A stretch of 64,000 nt of DNA from VRUE01 sp963703895 (GTDB lineage Bacteria > Actinomycetota > Thermoleophilia > Solirubrobacterales > 70-9), in contig CAVPFX010000002.1 in assembly GCA_963703895.1 (NCBI GenBank), positions 372,001-436,000 on the forward strand, written 5' to 3'. Both the position numbers and the translations under genes were made by a program. Below, in pieces: positions 32,240 to 40,579 of this stretch (position 1 is its first letter; each line of letters begins with the position of its first letter). Under the pieces are notes generated by a model. That model saw nothing but the letters and a program-made list of their open reading frames with translations, searched no databases and had not been told where the DNA came from.

Positions 32240-32968
32240 TTACTCGTTGAGGTCGCGGCGGCCGACCAAGGCCGTGCCGATGAGGAAGAGCGCGGCCGAC
32301 CAGGCGGCGAGGACGAGGCCGCCGGCGACCTGGCCGAGGCCATCTTCGGTCGCCTCCGGCATGCCGTGGAGCGAACCGATCGCCTGGGCCGGGAAGTAGT
32401 CGCTGATGTTGCCGGGGAGCAGTTCCGGCAGTGGCGAGAGGACGAAGAAGAAGGCCAGCGTCGCGATGATCGCCCCCACCTGGTTGCGGACGATTGCGCC
32501 GACACCGAGGCCGAAAGCGCAGAGCAGGGCGAAGGAAGCGACGACGCCAGCGTAGATCGAGACGATGTCGCTGCTCGACGGCAGGTTTCCTTCTCGCGCT
32601 GAGAAGAGGGGCAGGGCGAGGGCAGCGTTGACCGCGACGAAGGCGAGGCCGGCGAGGATCCCGGCGCCGAGTACGGCCGCCAGCTTCGCCGCCATCACCG
32701 GGTAGCGTCGCGGCGCCGCGAGGAAGGTCGTGCTGGCGGTGCCGTGGCGGAACTCGGTGGTGATCGCGAGCACGCCGAGCACGAGCACCATCAGCATCAG
32801 CAGTCCGGTCCCGGTCTCGACTTCGACGATCGGGCCGATCTCGGTCAGCGAGGCGAGGCCGACGTAGAGGCCGGCGAAGAGCCCCTCGACGAGCAGCCCA
32901 ATGCCCAGCATCAGCCAGGTGGTGCGGATCGTGCTCAGCTTCAGCGCCTCGGCCCGCAGCAGTCTCAC
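32240..32968 (-). CDS. ABC-2 type permease
   Basis: A 242-residue permease with about six membrane helices: TTWLMLGIGLLVEGLFAGLY, GLLMLMVLVLGVLAIT, LAAVLGAGILAGLAFVAVNA, IVSIYAGVVASFALLCAFGL, VGAIIATLAFFFVLSPL and LVLAAWSAALFLIGTALVG. TTEFRHGTASTTFLAAPRR is the typical cytoplasmic loop of this exporter class. Its ATG overlaps the stop of the upstream ATPase gene by four bases, so they form one transporter. The substrate is unknown. It converges with the phosphodiesterase gene, 32 bases apart. Confidence 0.88.
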   Translation of the reverse strand: MRLLRAEALKLSTIRTTWLMLGIGLLVEGLFAGLYVGLASLTEIGPIVEVETGTGLLMLMVLVLGVLAITTEFRHGTASTTFLAAPRRYPVMAAKLAAVLGAGILAGLAFVAVNAALALPLFSAREGNLPSSSDIVSIYAGVVASFALLCAFGLGVGAIVRNQVGAIIATLAFFFVLSPLPELLPGNISDYFPAQAIGSLHGMPEATEDGLGQVAGGLVLAAWSAALFLIGTALVGRRDLNE

Positions 32969-33861
32969 TGGACCGCCTCCTCGCCGGTCACTTCGAGGAA
33001 GCGCTCCTCGAGGCTGGAGCGCAGGGGCGCCAGTTCGTGGATCGCGATCCCGCTGGCCAGGGCCAGGTCACCGATCCTCTCGGCCTCGATCTCGCGTACC
33101 AGCAGGACTTCCTCGCCGTCGCGCTCGACGCTCGCCCCCTGGTCGCTCAGCGCCGCGGCCAGCGCCTCGGGGTCCGAGCAGCGCACCCGCATCTGGCTGA
33201 CCTGACCGGTGGTGAACTCATCGAGCGAGGCCTTGGCGACGAGCTTGCCGTCGCGGATCACGATCAGCTCGTCGGCGGTTTGGGCGACCTCGGCGAGCAG
33301 GTGGCTGGAGACGAGCACGGTGCAGCCAGCGGCGGCCTGCTCGCGCAGCAGGTCGCGCAGCCAGCGCATCCCCTGCGGATCGAGCCCGTTGGCCGGCTCG
33401 TCGAGGATCAGGATGCGCGGTTCGCCCAGCAGCGCGGCGGCCAGCGCCAGCCGCTGGCGCATGCCCAGCGAGTAGCCCTTCACGCGCCGGTTGGCGGAGT
33501 CCGTCAGCTCGACCATCTCGAGCACCTCGTCGACCCGGCGGGCGTCGATCCCGGCTGAGGCGGCCAGCACGCGCAGGTGGTTGCGGCCGCTGCGCCCGGG
33601 GTGAAAGGCGGTCGCCTCGAGCGCGGCGCCGATCGTGCGCAGCGGGTCCGTCATCTCGGCCGGCGGCCGCCCGTCGACCAGGGCCTCGCCCGCGGTCGGC
33701 CTGACCAGGCCGAGCAGGGCCCGCATCGTCGTCGTCTTCCCGGCCCCGTTGGGGCCGAGGAACCCGGTCACATGGCCGGCGTCGACCGAGAAGGAGAGAT
33801 CGTCGACGGCGACGGTCTTGCCAAAGCGCTTGCTGAGGCTGCGGACCTCCAGCTCAGGCAC
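32965..33861 (-). CDS. ABC exporter ATP-binding protein
   Basis: A 298-residue ABC ATPase. Walker A is GPNGAGKTTTMRALLG, the signature is YSLGMRQRLALAAAL, Walker B is ILILDEPANGLDP, and the switch His lies in VSSHLLAEV. The ~85-residue C-terminal extension (SLDEFTTGQVSQMRVRCSD onward) matches drug- or antibiotic-export ATPases of the two-gene type. It is coupled to the permease through a four-base overlap and follows the DUF6159-like gene by only three bases, which suggests one minus-strand operon from 36153 down to 32240. Confidence 0.92.
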   Translation of the reverse strand: MPELEVRSLSKRFGKTVAVDDLSFSVDAGHVTGFLGPNGAGKTTTMRALLGLVRPTAGEALVDGRPPAEMTDPLRTIGAALEATAFHPGRSGRNHLRVLAASAGIDARRVDEVLEMVELTDSANRRVKGYSLGMRQRLALAAALLGEPRILILDEPANGLDPQGMRWLRDLLREQAAAGCTVLVSSHLLAEVAQTADELIVIRDGKLVAKASLDEFTTGQVSQMRVRCSDPEALAAALSDQGASVERDGEEVLLVREIEAERIGDLALASGIAIHELAPLRSSLEERFLEVTGEEAVQ

Positions 33862-33864
33862 TGA

Positions 33865-34722
33865 TCAGACGGTGCCGGGCGTCGCCGTCGGCGGCGCGTT
33901 GCGGCCACCTTTGGTCTTGACCGCGGAGTTGAGCTCCTCGGCGGTGAAGCCGCCAACCGCCTCGCCGTCGAGGGCGTAGTTGTAGAGGGCGACGCCGAAG
34001 ATGTTGCTGAGGGCGCTGGAGATCAGCATCGAGATCGCCAGGCCGATCACACCGAGAACCAGCAGCAGGGCGCCGGCGAAGCTGGCCGAGGCCCAGATCA
34101 GGAAGCCGGCGAAGATCAGCAGCGCCGAGGGCAGCACGCCGACGAGAAAGACGGCGCCGCCGATCGCGATGTTGCCGGTCACCTGGGCGCCCCAGCGCGA
34201 CTTGAAGAGGCCCGAGGAGCGCTTCAGCGTCGCGAACGGCCCCGTCCCCTCGAGCGCGATCACCGGCACGGCGAGGAAGGTGATCAGCGACCAGCCAATG
34301 GCGAGCAGGCGGCCGGCGATCTGGCCGATGGCACCCTGGTTCTCGAGTGCGCTGAGGGCGATGCCGAGCGTGGCCGAGAGCGCCGCCCAGCCGGCGATCT
34401 GCGAGAAGCGGCTTCGCGATACGGCAAGTCCGTCAGCGACGGTTGCCTGCTGGCCGTGGAAGATCATGTTCGCGGCAGCGGCAAGGCCGACGCTGAAATA
34501 GGTGCCGATCAGGGCGAGCAGGTAGAAGCCGATCACGGCCAGGGCGCCGCCGAAGACGACCTGATCGTCCTCGACCAGGTAGATGCCGGGGCCGACGACG
34601 ACAATCGCGCAGACGATCGTCGCGGCGCCGCCGTAGAGGGGGAAGCGCAGCAGCTCGGGGTTTTCGCGCAGAAGTCCCCAGCTCTTCTTGGTCAGCTGCC
34701 AACCTCGTTTGATCCTGCTCAT
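33865..34722 (-). CDS. DUF6159-like multi-pass membrane protein
   Basis: A 285-residue membrane protein. MSRIKRGWQLTKKSWGLLRE is the distinctive N-terminus of the DUF6159 family as I know it. About five to six hydrophobic segments follow: IVCAIVVVGPGIYLV, VFGGALAVIGFYLLALIGTY, WAALSATLGIALSAL, LLAIGWSLITFLAVPVIAL, IAIGGAVFLVGVLPSALLIF and ALLLVLGVIGLAISMLISSA. ALEGTGPFATLKRSSGLFKS is a conserved cytoplasmic loop. No enzymatic motif is seen. ATG 34722 has an AAGGAGAG ribosome site and overlaps the aarF stop by four bases. The same frame stays open upstream only because of the aarF frameshift. Confidence 0.75.
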   Translation of the reverse strand: MSRIKRGWQLTKKSWGLLRENPELLRFPLYGGAATIVCAIVVVGPGIYLVEDDQVVFGGALAVIGFYLLALIGTYFSVGLAAAANMIFHGQQATVADGLAVSRSRFSQIAGWAALSATLGIALSALENQGAIGQIAGRLLAIGWSLITFLAVPVIALEGTGPFATLKRSSGLFKSRWGAQVTGNIAIGGAVFLVGVLPSALLIFAGFLIWASASFAGALLLVLGVIGLAISMLISSALSNIFGVALYNYALDGEAVGGFTAEELNSAVKTKGGRNAPPTATPGTV

Positions 34723-36153
34723 AGCTGCTCTCCTTCCAGGGACTTCTCGACGATCGGTGTCTGCGTCATACCTCTTCCCTCGAAGTACTCCCACTCCTCT
34801 TCGCCCAGCGGAGTCGCCGGCGGGTCGGCGTAGATCCACTCGCGCATGATCCGGTGCCAGTTGCGCTTCGCGCGCAGCTGGCCGAGCACCGCGACGACGC
34901 CGATTTCCATCCGCCGCCCCATCAGCTCGTCCGCGGGCAGCGACTCGCGCCGCATCAGGTCGTAGTACTCGGAGCGGGGGTCGTTGGTGGACTCGATGAT
35001 CTTCATCACCCGTTTGGCGCTGATCTCGATCTCGCGGTCTTCCATGTACCAGCCGCCGACCGCCATCGTGTGCTCCAGCACCCGCTCGGCGTCGAGCTTG
35101 GAGGGGCTCTTGATGAAGCCGAGCTCGTGCAGAGCGCTGCGGAACGCCTCCGGATCGTCGCGGAAGGCGGCGTCGACGGCACGCTGCTCGAGCACGATCT
35201 GCTCGTGCGTCGAGCTTCTTGGTCATGCCGAAGTCGAGGAAGGCGACGCGGCCGTCCGCCATCAGGATGTAGTTGCCCGGGTGGGGGTCGGCGTTGAAGT
35301 GACGCAGGTGGTAGATCGAGCCGAAGCTGCCGCGGAAGACGATCTCGCCGAAGCGGCTGCGCTCCTCGTGCGGCAGCTCCTTGATCTGTTCGAAGCCCAG
35401 GCCCGCGACCAGCTCGGTGACCAGAACGCGTCGCCGCGACAGCCGCGTGATCACTTCCGGCACGTAGATGAAGGGATGGTCGCGGTAGGCGCGGGCGAAG
35501 GTGCGCTGGTTCTGCGCCTCGTACTCGTAGTCGAGCTCCTCCATCACCCGCTCGCGCAGCTCCGCGGCGATCTCCTTGGCGTCGAGGCCGGGGGCGAGCG
35601 CACGGGCGAGGCGGACGATCGTGCCGGCATTGCGCAGATCGGCGTCGAGCGCCTCGGCGATGCCGGGGTACTGGATCTTCACCGCCACCTTTCTCCCGTC
35701 GAGCAGCTCGGCGCGGTGGACCTGGCCGATCGAGGCGGCGGCGAAGGCCTCCTGCTCGAACTCGGCGAAGAGCTCGGAGAGCGGTTCGCCGTCGTACTCC
35801 TCCTCGAGCACCTTCTCGACCTTCTCCCAGGGCATCGCCGGCGCGTCGGTGCGCAGCTTGGCCAGCTGCTCCTGGTAGATCTCGCGGTACTCGTCGGGGA
35901 TGAACTCGGTGTCGATGAAGGAGGCGAACTGGCCGAGCTTCATCGCCGCGCCCTTCATCTGGCCCAGCGCGCCGACCATCTTCATCGCCGTCTCGAGGTG
36001 GCGCTGCTCGAGTCGCTCCTTGCTCGACTCCTCCGAGCGGGCGACGTTGGTCGCCTTCGTGCCCGCGTAGCGGGCGCCCTGCACGCCGACGATCGAGCCC
36101 AGCTTGGCCGAGCGGCGCACGCGTCCCTTGGGGATCTTCGAGCCCTCGCTCAT
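34719..36153 (-). pseudogene. aarF: AarF/UbiB-type ABC1 kinase gene with a frameshift
   Basis: An atypical kinase of the ABC1/UbiB family, linked to quinone synthesis and lipid metabolism. The N-terminal ~310 residues are intact: MKGAAMKLGQFASF (the KxGQ motif), AAASIGQVHRAELLDGRKVA, VKIQYPGIAEALD, NADPHPGNYILM and VAFLDFGMTKKLD (metal Asp). Then the frame changes near 35206-35214: the next residues out of frame are Arg-rich nonsense, while the correct C-terminus (EQIVLEQRAVDAAFRDDPEA, LHELGFIKSPSKLDAERV) continues in another frame to the stop at 34719. The span is 3n+1 bases, fitting one inserted base. It could be a sequencing error; both halves look conserved. Confidence 0.75.
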
Positions 36154-36211
36154 GCGCCCAAGGTTGCCACAGGTTCCGAATTCGCCTCTTTCTCTATCCT
36201 CTCCCGTCCGA

Positions 36212-36895
36212 ATGGCCAAAGGACGCGAAACCTTGAAGGCAGCCCCGCGCGGCGATTTCGGCTCGCGCACCTCCCGCCGCCTGCGGCGTGAGGGCCTGGT
36301 GCCGGGCGTCGTCTACAGCGGCGGCTCCGAGGCGCGCCCCTTCCAGGTGGCCGAACGCGACGTTCGCAACGTGCTCGGCGAAGGCGCCGCGCTCTTCGAC
36401 CTCGAGATCGAGGGCGGCAAATCCGTCCCGGTCGTGGTCAAGGAGCAGCAGCTGCACCCGGTGCGCGGCAGCCTCCAGCACATCGATCTGCAAGAGGTGC
36501 GCCTCGATGAGGCGATCCAGGCCGAGGTCGCGATCGAGCTCGAGGGCACCGACACCGCCCCCGGCGTCAAGGGCGGCGGCGTGCTCGAGCACGTCACCCG
36601 CGAGGTAACGGTCGAAGCACTGCCGACCGAGATCCCCGACCGCATCGTCGCCGACGTCTCGGCGATGGAGATCAACGACACACTGCAGCTCTCGGCGCTG
36701 GTCGTGCCCGAGGGCGTCACCCTCGTCGCCGACGATCCCGACGAGGTGACGATCGCCACCCTCTCGCCGCCGCGCGTCGAGGAAGAGCCCGAGCCCGCCG
36801 TCGAGGAGGAGGCCGAGCTGATCGGCGAGGACGGCGAGCCCGCCGCCGAGGATGGCGGCGACGAGGGCGACTCGGGCGACTCCGGCGGGGAGTAA
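36212..36895 (+). CDS. rplY: 50S ribosomal protein L25 (CTC form)
   Basis: A 227-residue L25 of the long CTC type that binds 5S rRNA. The N-terminal domain is MAKGRETLKAAPRGDFGSRT, RRLRREGLVPGVVYSGGSEA and HPVRGSLQHIDLQEVRLDEA. The C-terminal TL5 domain contains GVLEHVTREVTVEALPTEIP and LVADDPDEVTIATLSPPR. A strongly acidic tail of about 45 residues (Glu, Asp, Gly, Ala) ends the protein. ATG 36212 is chosen by homology although the frame opens earlier. The GGGGAG near its 3' end probably serves as the ribosome site for pth. Confidence 0.93.
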   Translation: MAKGRETLKAAPRGDFGSRTSRRLRREGLVPGVVYSGGSEARPFQVAERDVRNVLGEGAALFDLEIEGGKSVPVVVKEQQLHPVRGSLQHIDLQEVRLDEAIQAEVAIELEGTDTAPGVKGGGVLEHVTREVTVEALPTEIPDRIVADVSAMEINDTLQLSALVVPEGVTLVADDPDEVTIATLSPPRVEEEPEPAVEEEAELIGEDGEPAAEDGGDEGDSGDSGGE

Positions 36896-36898
36896 GCC

Positions 36899-37501
36899 CT
36901 GTCGATCTTTCGCCGCCGCCGCTCCGAGCGCGGCGAGGGCGAGCAGCAGGGCGATCGCATCCTGATCGTCGGGCTCGGCAACCCGGGCGAGCGCTACGCC
37001 GCGACTCCCCACAACGTCGGCTTCGAGGTCGCCGCTGAGCTCTCGCGGCGCTGGGACCTGCCCAAGGCGAAGTCGAAGTTCGGCGGTCTCTTCAGCGAAG
37101 GACGGGCCGGCCCCGGTGGCCCACGGGTGGCGGTCCTGCTGCCGCAGACACAGATGAACGTCTCCGGCGACTCGGCCGGCCCGGCCCGCGGCTCGCTCAA
37201 GGTGCCGCTCGACCGCGTCGTCGTCCTCCACGACGAGATCGACCTGCCCTTCGGCGAGGTCCGCGTCCGGCTCGGCGGCGGCCTCGCCGGCCACAACGGC
37301 CTCAAGAGCCTCAAGCGCGGCTTTGGCGACCCCGAGTTCTGGCGCGTGCGCGTCGGTGTCGGTCGCCCCGACTCCACCGACCCGGAGATCGTCGCCGCCT
37401 ACGTGCTCGGGCGCTTCCGCCAGCCGCGCGATGAGGTGGCGGCGCTGGTCGGGCGCGCCGCCGACGAGGCCGAGACCCTGATCGCGCAGCTGGACGAATA
37501 G
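36899..37501 (+). CDS. pth: Peptidyl-tRNA hydrolase, apparent CTG start
   Basis: A 200-residue enzyme that releases peptides from peptidyl-tRNA. LIVGLGNPGERYAATPHNVG holds the catalytic His, and QTQMNVSGDSAG, VVLHDEIDLPFGEVRVRLGG, AGHNGLKSLKRGFGDPEFWR and RVGVGRPDS are standard blocks. There is no ATG, GTG or TTG in frame between the rplY stop (36893-36895) and the conserved N-terminal motif; the first is GTG 37127, which would remove the active site. CTG 36899 follows a GGGGAG ribosome site at a six-base spacing and gives a normal-length protein, so I place the start there. rplY-pth is a common gene pair. Confidence 0.85.
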   Translation: MSIFRRRRSERGEGEQQGDRILIVGLGNPGERYAATPHNVGFEVAAELSRRWDLPKAKSKFGGLFSEGRAGPGGPRVAVLLPQTQMNVSGDSAGPARGSLKVPLDRVVVLHDEIDLPFGEVRVRLGGGLAGHNGLKSLKRGFGDPEFWRVRVGVGRPDSTDPEIVAAYVLGRFRQPRDEVAALVGRAADEAETLIAQLDE

Positions 37502-37502
37502 A

Positions 37503-38243
37503 TTGCGCCCCGTGAGCGAGGAGACCGCGGTGACGAGCTACGAGGTCGACGAGCGGGGCGTGGCGGTGCTGCGTCTGCAGCGGCCCAAGTCCCGCAACGC
37601 GATCGACACCCAGATGCTGTTGGAGATCCTCGAGCACCTGGCGGTGGCGCGCGGCGACGAGGCGGTGCGGGTGCTGGTTCTCAGCTCCGCCGATCACATG
37701 GGCTTCTCTGCCGGCGCCGACGTCAAGGAGGAGCTCGACGAGGAGGGCAAGGTGCAGCGCATGCAGCTCTTCGCCGACGCCTACGACCAGATCGTCGCCT
37801 TCCCCAAGCCGACGGTCGCAAGTTGCCACGGCGACGTCGTGGGGGGCGGCGCCGAGATCGCCGTTGCCTGCGACATGCGGGTCGGCGGCTCCAACCTGCG
37901 CATGCGCTTCCCGGGCGCGGCGCTCGGCGTGCCGGTCGGCCCGGCCCGCCTGGTCACCCTCTGCGGCCTCGCCACGGCCAAGTACCTGCTCTTCAGCTCG
38001 CGCACCGTGGGCGCTGACGAAGCGCTGCGGCTCGGGCTCGTCAATCGGGTGGCGCCCGCGGCGGCAACTGAGGAGGCAGCTCTTGCGCTGGCTGGCGAGG
38101 TTGCGGCCCATCCGCCAGAGGCCGTTGCCCGCCTGAAGGCGATGCTGCACGAGTGGGACGACGTCGTCGGCCGCTCGACGGCCGAGGGCAAAGGCCAGGT
38201 CGAGTGGCAGCGCTCCGGCCCTGGCCTGCCGTTCAGCAGCTAG
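37503..38243 (+). CDS. Enoyl-CoA hydratase/isomerase family protein
   Basis: A 246-residue crotonase-fold protein acting on acyl-CoA thioesters. VLRLQRPKSRNAIDTQMLLE, FSAGADVKEEL (first oxyanion-hole strand) and GDVVGGGAEIAVACDMRVGG (second) are clear. The position of the usual second catalytic Glu holds Gly-Val (LGVPVGPARLVTLCG), so simple hydratase activity is doubtful and isomerase, hydrolase or another crotonase reaction is possible. TTG 37503 and GTG 37512 are both possible starts; neither has a strong ribosome site. It begins one base after the pth stop. Confidence 0.82.
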   Translation: MRPVSEETAVTSYEVDERGVAVLRLQRPKSRNAIDTQMLLEILEHLAVARGDEAVRVLVLSSADHMGFSAGADVKEELDEEGKVQRMQLFADAYDQIVAFPKPTVASCHGDVVGGGAEIAVACDMRVGGSNLRMRFPGAALGVPVGPARLVTLCGLATAKYLLFSSRTVGADEALRLGLVNRVAPAAATEEAALALAGEVAAHPPEAVARLKAMLHEWDDVVGRSTAEGKGQVEWQRSGPGLPFSS

Positions 38244-38325
38244 CCCGTTTGGTTGGCGGAGCTTGCGCACGCGCTGATTTGCCGGATAGGGTACGCGCCC
38301 GTACTCGTCCGCCCCGGGAGGCCGC

Positions 38326-40524
38326 TTGAAATTCGTAGCGTCGCTTCTGATTGCTGTCGGTTGTCTTCTCGCCGTACCCGGTGCGGCGATGGCGGTTAAA
38401 TACACCGTCGACAGCACGGATGATCAGCCGGACGAAACCGTCGGCTCCGACGGCTGCAAGACGGCAGTCAACACCTGCACCCTGAGAGCGGCGATCCAGG
38501 AGTCGAACAACTCCGCAGCTGTGGTTGACGAAATCGCCTTCGGCCCGACCTTCCACGGCCAGCTCGACGACACGATCGTGCTGGGTAGCCTGCTGCCGGC
38601 GATCACCGACCGGGTCAGCATCGAACCCGGGATTTGCGCCACGCAGGCGGGTCAGGGAGGGCCCTGTGCCGGCCTGGAAGGCGTGGGCTTGAGCAGCGCT
38701 CTGAACATCGAAAACGCCAACGGGGTGGAAATCGTAGGCCTGGCGATCACCGGCGCGACGACGGGGATCCGGGTGTCAGGCTCGCAGGGCTTCGTCGCGG
38801 CCATCAACTGGCTCGGCGCGAAGCTCGACGGCAGCGATGGCGGCTCTAGTACCGGTATCTGGCTCGGTCCCGGCTCGAACAACGCGACGATCGGTGGCGC
38901 ATCGCCCATGCTTCACAACGTCTTTGTCAACAACAACGCCGAGGGTCTCGACATCCAAGGGGCCGATGATGCAGACGTTCTTGGCAACTATTTTGGGGTC
39001 AAGGCCGACGGCGTCACCAGAGCAGCCAATGGCAAGGACATCGAGATCACCGACACCGACGCCGTCACTGCCAGCGGCAACGAGATAGGGGGCACGATCT
39101 CGGAACCAGGCGCCCCATGCCACGACGCCTGCAATGTGATTTCGGGTGGCACCTCGGCTGGCATCGACCTACACGGCGACGGTGGCAGCGAGAAACCCGC
39201 AACCGGGCCGACGACGATCCATGGCGACTACATCGGGCTTAACATCAAAGGGAGGGCTATCGTCGGCCACGGGACCTACGGCATCCTCTCCTCCGAAGCC
39301 GATGACGTCATGATCGGCGGCGAAGCGGAAGGGGACGCCAACTTCTTCGGCGGCGGCGAAATTGGGATCTATCACCAAGGCGGGGAAGGATTCGCTGCGA
39401 TCGGCAACGCCATCGGCATTGGCCCGAAAGGCGGCAACGTTGCTCCGCCGTCGAAAGAGGGACTGTTCGTCTCCTCCCTTGGCAACGCCGATCCGGTCTT
39501 GGTCGAAGGCAATCTGATCAGGATGGTTGGCGGCATTGGGGTCGAAGGGGTCTTCGGCGGCGCCGAAATAGCGAGCAATTTCATCGAAGGAGCTGAGTAC
39601 GGAATCTCCACGAAAGGAGAACCACCGGTAGCCGGCAGCCTGATCGAAGGCAATGCGATTGGGGAATCGGTTGCCGATGGGGTCCTGATCGAAGGTAACT
39701 CCAACGAAGTCCTGGGCAACGAAATCTATGGCTCAGGCGCAGCGGGCATTCGGATCCAGAACCCGATTTTGTCTCCAGCGATCAACTCGACAGAAAACCT
39801 GATCGGAGGGAACGCCCCGGTTGACGAAAACCTCATCCTCGAAAGTGGTGGCGACGCGATCGAGATCGACAACTCGGGCGGGTTCGAGCCCAGCCATAAC
39901 GAAGTCGCCCGCAACATTGGTGTGAAAAACGCAGGCCTATTCATCGACCTGATCGGCTCGCTGACCAACGGCGGCATCCAGCCGCCCGCGTTCGCCACCG
40001 CGACCCGGTCGAGCGCCAGCGGCACGGGTGCTCAGCCAGGAGCCACTATTCGCGTCTTCCGCAAGGAAACAGCCGAGGCAGGGGAGATCGAATCCTTCAT
40101 CGGTGAAGCGGTCGCTGACGCCAGCGGCAAATGGAAAGTCACCTACCCGAGCGAAGTTCCGTTGGGCACGATCGTCGCCGCGACGCAGACGAGCGTAGGG
40201 GGCGGCACCTCTGAGCTGGCGATTGCCACGAGTGCCGACCCTGTCGCCACGATGTCCACCGGCTCCCCTTCGCCCCGTCGGGTTCCCCGGACGAAGATCC
40301 TCAGGGGCACGATCAACGGGAGCACGGCCAAGTTCAAGTTCTCCTCCAGCGAGAAGGGCTCGAAGTTCGAATGCAGACTTGACCGCAAGAAGTTCAAGCC
40401 CTGTAAATCGCCGAAGACCTACAAGAAGCTGAAGCCCGGCAAGCACGTCTTCAAGGTGCGGGCGCTCAAGGGCAAGAACGTTGACCCGACCCCGGCGAAG
40501 CGGAAGTTCAAGGTTCTCGGCTAG
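38326..40524 (+). CDS. Secreted parallel beta-helix protein with C-terminal Ig-like domain
   Basis: A 732-residue exported protein. The signal peptide is FVASLLIAVGCLLAVPGAAMA (residues ~3-23). Then comes a CSLREA-type opening (YTVDSTDDQPD, CTLRAAIQESNN), followed by a right-handed beta-helix with repeated Asn/Gly-rich turns such as GLDIQGADDADVLGNYFGV, VLIEGNSNEVLGNEIYG and GNAIGESVADG (residues ~100-560). A fibronectin- or Ig-like segment follows, and residues ~665-732 form a compact domain (KFKFSSSEKGSKFECRLDRK, FKPCKSPKTYKKLKPGKHVF) that I know mostly from Thermoleophilia. No catalytic residues are evident. TTG 38326 follows GGGAGG. It uses GAA codons freely, unlike the cytoplasmic genes. 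Confidence 0.82.
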   Translation: MKFVASLLIAVGCLLAVPGAAMAVKYTVDSTDDQPDETVGSDGCKTAVNTCTLRAAIQESNNSAAVVDEIAFGPTFHGQLDDTIVLGSLLPAITDRVSIEPGICATQAGQGGPCAGLEGVGLSSALNIENANGVEIVGLAITGATTGIRVSGSQGFVAAINWLGAKLDGSDGGSSTGIWLGPGSNNATIGGASPMLHNVFVNNNAEGLDIQGADDADVLGNYFGVKADGVTRAANGKDIEITDTDAVTASGNEIGGTISEPGAPCHDACNVISGGTSAGIDLHGDGGSEKPATGPTTIHGDYIGLNIKGRAIVGHGTYGILSSEADDVMIGGEAEGDANFFGGGEIGIYHQGGEGFAAIGNAIGIGPKGGNVAPPSKEGLFVSSLGNADPVLVEGNLIRMVGGIGVEGVFGGAEIASNFIEGAEYGISTKGEPPVAGSLIEGNAIGESVADGVLIEGNSNEVLGNEIYGSGAAGIRIQNPILSPAINSTENLIGGNAPVDENLILESGGDAIEIDNSGGFEPSHNEVARNIGVKNAGLFIDLIGSLTNGGIQPPAFATATRSSASGTGAQPGATIRVFRKETAEAGEIESFIGEAVADASGKWKVTYPSEVPLGTIVAATQTSVGGGTSELAIATSADPVATMSTGSPSPRRVPRTKILRGTINGSTAKFKFSSSEKGSKFECRLDRKKFKPCKSPKTYKKLKPGKHVFKVRALKGKNVDPTPAKRKFKVLG

Positions 40525-40536
40525 CACCGAGAACAG

Positions 40537-40579
40537 GTGCAACGTTTTGTGGCCCCCTCGGGGCGGTAAAACGTTGCAC
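40537..40579. terminator. Bidirectional hairpin terminator
   Basis: GTGCAACGTTTT (40537-40548) and AAAACGTTGCAC (40568-40579) are perfect 12-base arms, with a shorter GGCCCC-GGGGCGG pairing inside the loop. It lies 12 bases after the beta-helix gene stop and touches the stop codon of the convergent oxidoreductase gene. The A/T steps inside the stem supply a T run on both strands. Confidence 0.75.

Noticed and set aside
33865..36270. One 801-residue open frame that would join an ABC1 kinase to a membrane protein
   Set aside because: The middle ~160 residues are Arg-rich nonsense, the true kinase C-terminus is in another frame, and the membrane protein has its own ATG and ribosome site. It is a frameshift product.
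37127..37501. GTG 37127 as the pth start
   Set aside because: It would delete the GLGNPG motif and the catalytic histidine, which are clearly encoded in frame upstream.
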